Positions 57,028 to 64,000 of a stretch of DNA of 64,000 nucleotides are shown here, piece by piece. Each line of letters opens with the position of its first letter. The stretch's first letter is position 1. Source of the DNA: Gremmenia infestans (lineage: Eukaryota > Ascomycota > Leotiomycetes > Helotiales > Hamatocanthoscyphaceae); NCBI GenBank assembly GCA_032629725.1, contig JAFEVB010000022.1, forward strand, positions 1,860,001-1,924,000, in the 5' to 3' direction. The notes below the pieces were generated by a model that saw only the letters and a program-made list of their open reading frames with translations, did not search any database and was not told where the DNA came from. Made by a program: the position numbers and the translations under genes.

Positions 57028-58191
57028 ATGGTTTCATTATCTTCATTGTCCCCAAAGGTCCTTGGACATATTACCGACACCTTGGATATCCCAGAGTTCT
57101 GTTCCTTCCGGTCGGTTTCTAGAGAAGTCAATAAGAAGACTTTTCACAACTTCGCCAATACCTGTTTCGGAACACTCCAAACCAACCTTGGTCCAACAGG
57201 TATTGATAGGCTACAGAGGTTCTCCGAAGAGTATAATCTTGTCCCTCACGTCCATACCCTGCTATTCAACGACGGAGATAGCCCTTCCGGTCAGATACCG
57301 TGGCGGAGTTCGAACGACTACTCTCTTAACCACTTGACGCTTCAATCACCGAGCGTGCCAACGCTATGCGATCTTCTCGCCAACAAGTTCACAAGTTGCA
57401 GGTCCTTCCGCATCGAGGACCAAAATCGAATACCCAAAACACCCATCTCCGATTCTAAAAACTTGGGCGGCAGCGATGCCATCGCCAATATTCTTGCTGT
57501 AATCGCCCAAACCGGCTTGCATGCGAAGTCTTTTTCAATACAGCTGAGGAATCATGGGTCTAGCAGGATTGACATGACAAAGATGGACCATTCATTGTAT
57601 CAGAACATCGACTTCCGGAATGCATGGTCAAATCTGCGAGAACTCTCCCTAGCCTTCACAATCGACCGCGACGCATTCGACTGGACCATGAACCTCATCA
57701 CCCATGCCCGCTCACTACGGCGACTAAGCCTCAGTCTTGCCGGGCACGAGTCAGAAGCCTTCTTCACACGCTTGGTCGCAGTGGGGGGACTACCCAAGCT
57801 CGACGAACTAGAGATCAGGAATACACGAGTGAGCAAAGAGACGCTATTAACGCTATTCCTCCACTTCCACTATACCCTCCGCAAACTAACGCTGCATGGC
57901 GTTGCGTTTGAACTTGGAGCTTGGCCGGCGGCGTTTCTGGAGATGAGACATGCGGTCTCCAAGCTCAATAGCCTTTATGCATGCGCTCTCAACGACAACG
58001 GCGGGCGAATTATCTTTCCCACACTACGGCAAAGCCCGCAAATTTTACGAGCAGAGGGCATAGTGTTGAAACTGGTTAATGAAGCAATTGGGTTTGAGCC
58101 ACAAGTAGCCGGTGTTCATTACCAGGGCGAGGATATAAGTTCTGCTTTGGAGGTTCTAGCAGGGTCCGCTGCGTATTACGAGAGGGTCTAG
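57028..58191 (+). CDS. F-box/LRR-like hypothetical protein
   Basis: Single exon, 387 residues from the first ATG (57028); the open frame upstream has only non-ATG codons. The N-terminus (LSPKVLGHITDTLDIPEFCSFRSVSREVN) fits an F-box-like helical motif. The rest shows leucine-rich, irregular LRR-like units: LRELSLAFTIDRDAFDW, SLRRLSLSLAGHESEAFF, KLDELEIRNTRVSKETLL and TLRKLTLHGVAFELGAWP. Such proteins are often SCF substrate receptors, but this one has no known target. It lies at the edge of the gene-poor region and similar fungal families are variable. Confidence 0.7.
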   Translation: MVSLSSLSPKVLGHITDTLDIPEFCSFRSVSREVNKKTFHNFANTCFGTLQTNLGPTGIDRLQRFSEEYNLVPHVHTLLFNDGDSPSGQIPWRSSNDYSLNHLTLQSPSVPTLCDLLANKFTSCRSFRIEDQNRIPKTPISDSKNLGGSDAIANILAVIAQTGLHAKSFSIQLRNHGSSRIDMTKMDHSLYQNIDFRNAWSNLRELSLAFTIDRDAFDWTMNLITHARSLRRLSLSLAGHESEAFFTRLVAVGGLPKLDELEIRNTRVSKETLLTLFLHFHYTLRKLTLHGVAFELGAWPAAFLEMRHAVSKLNSLYACALNDNGGRIIFPTLRQSPQILRAEGIVLKLVNEAIGFEPQVAGVHYQGEDISSALEVLAGSAAYYERV

Positions 58192-58856
58192 CTGGCCGAA
58201 GTCAGCATTCTTAGCAGCAAAGGGAACACACTTGTTGAAAAGGTGAAATGTCGGGTCATTATGTGGGAGTCACCAAAATACGGCGCAGGCGGGGTTGGAC
58301 CCCTCTAGCCCACTTGGCTGAAAATACATACCCGAGACGCTTCATTGGGGGGTGAAATGCTGTTTGACTCTCGAGTAGAGAGTGTGTAGGATAGGATACA
58401 GCAGCACAGCTGGTTGCAAGCACGAAGACAGATGAGGTAGCTTCTAAGAATTGCAAGGATGCTAAGAGGGACACTATGAAAAACAAGATACGCCAACTTC
58501 GCAATGTCGCAACTTGTTTAACACACGCTATTCAATTGACACAGAGTCAATTATCGCCAAAATATTGTGCGAAAGGCTGCGGTTCATTCTATATATTCAG
58601 CCTCTATCTCCTTCATATAAATAATCATTACATTATAAATGCGCCATTATGTTTGTCCTGAAACAAAAGAAATTTGAATATCCAGTCTGTATCTGTATTT
58701 CGAAACGCCATTATATATGCAAAAATTCCATAGTCGACATCATCCTTGAGATGTGTAGGGGTATCAAGCTCCGCGCTCATGCAATGCAACCCCCCAAAAA
58801 AACATCATGCACTCATAACCCATAGATACATACTCTATTATCGTCAGATTCTTAGC
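58192..58856. other. Intergenic, convergent 3' region
   Basis: AT-rich 3' flanks of two convergent genes; nothing recognised. Confidence 0.5.
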
Positions 58857-59735
58857 CTAGCAGCTCCTACTCCTGCTCCCAAATGTCGTCATTCGTCTCC
58901 AGAGCCCAGGTCTCGATTTTCTTTCACACGGATCGGCGGTTTCCTCATTCGCTTTCTCTTCAGGCAAAGCAAGTCGATACCGTCGTACACTCCCTACGTC
59001 GCTATCCGCATCGGTTTCGTGGAACCGCGTTCTTCTTGAGCCAGCTGGCAAGATACAGTCCGGAATCAGTTTGATGAGGAACCCCTTCATTCCCCCGCTT
59101 GCGGCATCTATGGCTGCGTATTCTAGCCGCCTAGTAGAATCCGAGGTCCAATATTGAACTGTTACAGGCGGTAGAGTGATAGGGCTAGCGGCGTCGTGCT
59201 CGGGTTGGGGGTCTGAGAGGCTTGGGAATTGGAAGAATTGGTATGTAGACGCATGAACAGCCTGCTGGGTCGGTGATGTGTGTCGCATATGCAGACACGG
59301 TCTTCGTCCTGACGAACATGATTTACGCACAGCAGATGGTGTGGAGCGTCCTGCTAGCCTGGTGGATGATGGACGTCCAGAGCCATTAGATGGAGTAGTA
59401 CGACGTTTGGGTTTAGCGGGGGAGCGATGACGGTTTGACGAAGACGAGGTCCGTCGTGATGAGGCAGTAGAGCGAGTGCTATCCTCAAACCCAGAGTCTT
59501 GTCGATTCATCTTCACAGACTCAAGCTTTGGAGAGACAAGAGGTTTAGAGGGAGCGACTGGGCGCGTGATCATCCTGGAATTGGGAGAAGAAATGGTCCG
59601 AAGTTCCATTTGAGGAGAATTTCCTTGAGCGGAATGGAAAGTGGCCGTGTCTGAGGCTATACTCGAGATAGACCTATTGTGAAGATTGGTTTTGAGATGT
59701 TGAAGGTGGTGTGACCTTTTTGCTGGGGAAGCCAT
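58857..59735 (-). CDS. Hypothetical Ser/Arg-rich protein, 292 residues
   Basis: Single exon from an ATG at 59735. The first 150 residues are disordered and basic, rich in Ser, Arg and Pro (SRRTSSSSNRHRSPAKPKRR). The second half has a more globular stretch (YQFFQFPSLSDPQPEHD, ITLPPVTVQYWTSDSTRRLE, GGMKGFLIKLIPDCILP), and the C-terminus is basic (GLWRRMTTFGSRSRSC). No domain recognised. Possibly phosphorylated or nucleic-acid-associated given composition, which is only a guess. Confidence 0.65.
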   Translation of the reverse strand: MASPAKRSHHLQHLKTNLHNRSISSIASDTATFHSAQGNSPQMELRTISSPNSRMITRPVAPSKPLVSPKLESVKMNRQDSGFEDSTRSTASSRRTSSSSNRHRSPAKPKRRTTPSNGSGRPSSTRLAGRSTPSAVRKSCSSGRRPCLHMRHTSPTQQAVHASTYQFFQFPSLSDPQPEHDAASPITLPPVTVQYWTSDSTRRLEYAAIDAASGGMKGFLIKLIPDCILPAGSRRTRFHETDADSDVGSVRRYRLALPEEKANEETADPCERKSRPGLWRRMTTFGSRSRSC

Positions 59736-61583
59736 CGTTTCAATAATCCAATGGATTTTGGATAATTTCCGTGTATTCGATGATCGAGAATGGTTCTTAG
59801 ATATAAATATACTGGATGACTTCTAATCATTCTTTCTATACATTCGTGGTGGTATTTTCGGAAGCTTTGAAAGGGATGTGGGATTCGGAGAGGTGTAAAT
59901 TGTGCGTTGAGCGTGGGGCAGTGCGAGAATAAAAGCTTTCACTACCCCGGGTAGTTCCCCGATGTTCATATGACAACGTCCAAATTTTATGCGTGAAGTA
60001 GCCTGCACCAGCCTTAATAACGGGGTAACAAGGCCCTGACTATCGTGACCGACTTTGTGTGTTGTTGATGTCCGTCGTCCGTGCGAGTCGCTGCCGCGAG
60101 AGGAAAACCCCACTTTGTATCTTAGCGGCTACTATCGAATTAAAGCTTGATGAGGGGCTCCTGAAGTCTTTTCGAAATCTTGAATTAGAGAATCGTTTGA
60201 GAGCGTGAAGAGTATTTGAGGAGAGTCCTTGGAATCAAAGCCACTCCGAAATGTGGACCCGCTGAATCGTGTTTTAGGATTGAGTGCTGACGAGTGTTCT
60301 AAGTGCAGCGATGATTGTTCCTGTCGCAGAATGCCTTACGCATTAGACATACGAGTAGACCGCTACAAATGCACGGCGACACACTGTAAAGAAGCTTGCA
60401 GGCTATTGCAGTAGTGGGGAACAGCTGGCTGGGCTTTCATCCGATGTCGCTTTTGCGGAGCTGTATTTCAGAAGTAGCTGCTTTGAGAAAAGGCGGCAGA
60501 ACTTCTCGTGCGGGAGGATTTGCGAGAGCCTTTTGTCTTTGTTGTTGACGAGAAACTTGAGATATACGTCCAGGCAGATGAAGTCCCTTGATACCGTTAC
60601 TTCTCCGGCTTCTAACATGTGAAGACCCTCTCGCCAATTCCCCCGTGACAGCGAATTCCAGCTGAAACTGCTTCTGAAAGGGATCATCCAAGACCTCTTT
60701 CGGTTGCGGGGCGTTGCAATGCCAAGAAGCATCACGCGCCTATCATTCTGGCTGAGACAACTCAGGTAATAATAGCCCACAATAGCACCACCAAGGCTTG
60801 AAGTTGTTTATGGCTGGCCATGAGCCCGTAGTTTCCCCCCACAAGAAAGGGGTTCCTGGCGGTGAGATGAATCCAATCACTAGACCTAGTCCTAGGACAT
60901 TGTGGAGATATCATGTCAAGTCGGCGGGAAACGGGCCGGCGCGTGCTAACTGGGGTGACATTTGGGGCGTCTCCCAAACCACCAAAAGTAAACAAATGTA
61001 CCGGCGGTGTGTTTCCAAGACGGAAATGAGTGCAGCTGGGAGTGGACGATTCATTATTTGACTCATTTTGTTGAGAGGTTGACGTTGTCAATGTATCCTT
61101 GAGATTTGTGTGAGCAGTCAGCGCCGCAGCTTGAAGAACCGAAGTCATTCACACGTGATGAACGTTGTGTTGGAAGAATTTTATCTGTAATAGTCTGAAA
61201 ATCTATCTTGAAGTATTCAGGCGATAATGTGCTACTTAGAATTTGAAGCCTTATGCATAGCCTTGGAAATTGTCAAGTCCTCTGTGTCACATCACGTGGT
61301 TGAGCCCCTTTTGTCTCTGGCTGGGCCGGCAATAAAGCCTCCATGGCTTTATTAGGGCAACCCAGAGGAGTCGTCTTTGTGATATTTTATTAGTAGTCTC
61401 TAAGTTCCGGCAACGTTATTACCAGTATATAATAGAATAAGCAGATCTAAAAAGATATTCATTTTGTAATAAGAGGTAGTTGCGAGGAGTCAATTTTGGT
61501 AGACTTGCACTAGTACAAGACATTCAACCTGTTCAAGTCAATCTGTGGTAATCATACACAAGGTCATCCTGCATCCATTTCCA
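59736..61583. other. Intergenic, 1.85 kb
   Basis: No recognised family. Overlapping ORFs at 60403-60780 (minus) and a short Cys-rich frame at 60229-60414 (plus, no ATG) were considered and not called. A lineage-specific gene could be hidden here. Confidence 0.4.
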
Positions 61584-64000
61584 TCATCCTATCCAATCTA
61601 CGCTGGGCTGTCGTGGATCAGCCGAGCAGTCATCGCACACATGTGGATTACAATCCTCCATACAATGATTCAACCCATTTTTGACATCGCCCGTGAACTG
61701 ACCATATATCCCTACATGGTCAACCTTCGGCAGCGGAGGGACCTTGCCTATGACGATTGACATCCTATGGTTAGGTGCTGTTCGCATCTGGCCAGGCGGG
61801 TTCTGCTGCGTCGAGGTTTCAGCCAAAAGGATTTCTTCCGCTTCTTGCTCTGATAGCGAAGGGGTGTGTGGTGCTGGATACTTAGAAGGTCGCCGCCATC
61901 GTCCAGAGTCGAGTCCTTCGCCTTTATGAGCATTATCAACTGTGCGAACGTGTTGAAGTGCCTTGACCGAACTCTTTCTTCGCTTGCCCGAGCTTGCTCC
62001 AATCGAGTTGCCTGTTGCCAAATACTCACCCGTTCTGGCCATTGCTTTTGGATGGATTTTGATAGAGTCCTTCCGGCTCTCGCCCCCATCTATTCCAATT
62101 TCAATACTGCCAGATCGCGACCACTGTGGCTTCCATTCCGTCTTCTCCTGCTGTGGAGCATAATTCGAATGAAATTCAATGGTTGGAATGCGTGATTTGT
62201 GACCAAAGCTAGATGAATGTTTGCGAGAGGCTTTAGGAGCTGGTGTTTTAAAGTCCGTAGCGGACGGCCCATATGTGATGTCAAGCCCAAGTTCATAGAG
62301 AGAACGAGATGGTTGCAGCAGCTTGGGAGCATCGATCTCGGGAAGAGGTGAGTACCAGTCAAAGGTCGTTTTTCTCACAGGTAAAGGAGGAAAAGAAACT
62401 GGTTCTTCGAGCGTCCGAAATCTTGGTCGAGACTTTCTTTCCGGTCTAGCTTCATTTTGGGGCCCACTTTGAGACTGCAGTTTGTCAGTAGCTTCTTCAC
62501 TCGGCTTTGATAACATAGACGTGCTGGCCCCTGGAGGCTTGGATGCTCGAGATTCAGGTGGAATCGGCTCATCTGGTTCGGATTCGGAAGGAGTGAAGTT
62601 CATCTGAAGGTCTTTATGCATGGATCGGAATGACCATTCGCTGATAGATGCTGTGGCATTCTTGGGATCAAAGGCATCTCCTTTATCTGAAGCCATAGGA
62701 TCCGAATATGAGGCATGCGGAGATTTGGTGCACTCCGCTTCTGTCAAAGAACTCTCACTCTGGGGTGAACCACCAGCCCCTTGCCAGATCACTTCGTGGG
62801 TACTCTCTTGACTTTTATCTGAACCAGCCTGCGAGACTTTGCCACTTTTTGTCGCCTCAAGGTCGCCTAGCGGTCTTACGGGCACCACAAACGATCGCAT
62901 TACTTTAATAGCCGAGACGGTAGAGCTTGAAGGAGGACTGTCAATTGGGACTAAGCCTGTCCTTGTCATGCTTAGTGATCTTGCGCCTTGAGAGCTCGGG
63001 CGTCTAGTTTTCCTGGTGCGAGTCCATCTGCGTCTGTCATGCCGATGTCGTTCATTGAGGTCGGCTTCAATTAACTCAGTGATGGAATCGATGTCCTGAC
63101 GTGTGATCAAATACGTAGCTGAAGGGTGCATCTGATATGAACCATGAGGAGACAGTATTCTCGGCGTAGTTTCACCTGTGTGACCGTGATCGGAAGTTGT
63201 TGCGTCAGGCATATCGTTCGCCCCGCTAGCTCTCCTCAAGGTGATGGAGGCTGGAATTGCAAGTTCGCTTTGAGTGAGTTCTCGCAATGTCAATCTGTGA
63301 CGGACTTTTCGGATAATGTCATGATCTATAGCTCCTCTCGGAGACGTCGAGCTTCGATGACGTCCTTTAAGGTTGATGGAAGAGACTTTAGAGCCATTCG
63401 AAATCAGACTAGGCGACTTCGCATTGTTGGTAGCTCCCGCAGGTAATACTGATAGCTTATGCATTGTATGGGCGCCGATTTCCACAGAGCTCCATCGTCG
63501 AGTCAGAATAGGTGATGCTGGGCTGGACTTATTTTGAGACAGAACCTTCCCAAATGCATCAATAGTACTTGCAGGAGTCTTTGAAGGGATATAATTCCCT
63601 ACTCGACCCAGACACAGGTTTTTGAACCCTTCAGAAGCCGTCGGAGAGACCTGGCATGTGATGCTGCCCCAGGGATCGGATTGCTTCTCATGTTGAAGGA
63701 TTCTTCGTTCATGGTGTCTGCAATGATACCTCCGACCGCGTCGCCTTTTGACTCCGTGCTCTTGGCAGTGTGGATCGGTATTCACCCGCCCTAACTTGTT
63801 GATCATCGTCAGACTAGTAGAGTCCCGTCTTCGTGGTTTGTAAGGTGGATTGTCATGATGGGGGTGAATCAACGCTGGAGAGAGATGTTCGCTTTCACTG
63901 TGACTGCATTGGCTTCGATCATCGGAGTAAAGAGAGCCACTGGATGCGCTTATATATGACGCCGGAGACAAGTTACCGGAAGGTGACGGGACTTGGGTAT
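61584..64000 (-). CDS. Large disordered protein, 5' end beyond the window
   Basis: The frame is open from the right edge (codons continue past 63971 to the last base) down to a stop at 61584-61586, so at least 804 residues are present and the N-terminus is missing. Low-complexity, Ser/Arg/Pro-rich composition dominates. Recognisable islands include QEHGVKRRRGRRYHCRHHER and SDPWGSITCQVSPTASEGFK near the start, RQDIDSITELIEADLNERHR in the middle, and near the end PPLPVRKTTFDWYSPLPEID, the YGQFTGDVKN stretch and a Cys-containing tail (HCMEDCNPHVCDDC). No catalytic domain is recognised. Conserved uncharacterised fungal protein is the most I can say. Confidence 0.75.
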   Translation of the reverse strand, partial: TQVPSPSGNLSPASYISASSGSLYSDDRSQCSHSESEHLSPALIHPHHDNPPYKPRRRDSTSLTMINKLGRVNTDPHCQEHGVKRRRGRRYHCRHHERRILQHEKQSDPWGSITCQVSPTASEGFKNLCLGRVGNYIPSKTPASTIDAFGKVLSQNKSSPASPILTRRWSSVEIGAHTMHKLSVLPAGATNNAKSPSLISNGSKVSSINLKGRHRSSTSPRGAIDHDIIRKVRHRLTLRELTQSELAIPASITLRRASGANDMPDATTSDHGHTGETTPRILSPHGSYQMHPSATYLITRQDIDSITELIEADLNERHRHDRRRWTRTRKTRRPSSQGARSLSMTRTGLVPIDSPPSSSTVSAIKVMRSFVVPVRPLGDLEATKSGKVSQAGSDKSQESTHEVIWQGAGGSPQSESSLTEAECTKSPHASYSDPMASDKGDAFDPKNATASISEWSFRSMHKDLQMNFTPSESEPDEPIPPESRASKPPGASTSMLSKPSEEATDKLQSQSGPQNEARPERKSRPRFRTLEEPVSFPPLPVRKTTFDWYSPLPEIDAPKLLQPSRSLYELGLDITYGPSATDFKTPAPKASRKHSSSFGHKSRIPTIEFHSNYAPQQEKTEWKPQWSRSGSIEIGIDGGESRKDSIKIHPKAMARTGEYLATGNSIGASSGKRRKSSVKALQHVRTVDNAHKGEGLDSGRWRRPSKYPAPHTPSLSEQEAEEILLAETSTQQNPPGQMRTAPNHRMSIVIGKVPPLPKVDHVGIYGQFTGDVKNGLNHCMEDCNPHVCDDCSADPRQPSVDWIG

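Noticed and set aside
60229..60414. Cys-rich plus-strand frame (seven Cys in 61 codons)
   Set aside because: Opens with TTG and has no ATG before the Cys-rich part; no splice signal links it to a start.
60403..60780. 125-residue minus-strand ORF in the 59.7-61.6 kb gap
   Set aside because: Overlaps another frame of similar length, no recognisable motif, no flanking exons.
1..64000. tRNA, rRNA or CRISPR arrays
   Set aside because: No cloverleaf, rRNA-like segment or regularly spaced repeat array was seen; CRISPR is not expected in a fungal nuclear genome.

Overview
The window is nuclear DNA of a filamentous ascomycete (Pezizomycotina). Most genes carry 47-110 base GT-AG introns with CTAAC/CTAAT-type branch sites. 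The families present (GH3-GNAT glucosaminidase, GH72, allantoate-permease-type transporters, Zn2Cys6 regulator, UBC6, SAM50, holocytochrome c synthase, tiny metallothioneins) are fungal. The overall gene style suggests Leotiomycetes/Helotiales, but the sequence alone cannot prove the class. Exon joins below were worked out by hand from splice signals, reading phase and family alignment from memory.

1-11 kb is an N-acetylglucosamine (GlcNAc) catabolic cluster: the 3' end of glucosamine-6-phosphate deaminase (left edge, +), a GH3 beta-N-acetylglucosaminidase fused to a GNAT domain (5265-8759, -) and GlcNAc-6-phosphate deacetylase (9762-11125, +). The last two are divergent from a 1 kb promoter. 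Together they would take GlcNAc from chitin fragments to fructose-6-phosphate. A STAND-N-terminal/coiled-coil/ankyrin-like gene (1427-4278, -) sits inside the cluster.

11.5-18.4 kb holds two allantoate-permease-family transporters, the first apparently a decayed pseudogene and the second intact. A hypothetical gene follows, then a D-amino-acid oxidase with a peroxisomal AKL tail.

19-25.8 kb holds a membrane-anchored GH72-like protein that has lost both catalytic glutamates, a conserved single-pass membrane protein, a possible spliced 37-residue mini-gene and a small cytochrome b561. 27.2-27.8 kb holds a small STAND-N-like protein.

29-40 kb holds an L-serine/threonine dehydratase converging on a Zn2Cys6 regulator, a flavin monooxygenase divergent from that regulator, a GNAT acetyltransferase and holocytochrome c synthase. 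40.5-44.3 kb holds an ABC1/UbiB-type kinase and a two-TM protein. 45.2-47 kb holds two spliced cysteine-rich mini-genes, a metallothionein of 25 residues and a second of 20, the latter with a (CCAATN)5 array upstream. SAM50 (-) and UBC6 (+) are divergent at 47.9-50.9 kb.

50.9-57 kb is a gene-poor region with degenerate repeats and a probable transposon remnant. The right end holds an F-box/LRR-like protein, a basic Ser-rich protein and a long disordered protein that runs off the right edge.
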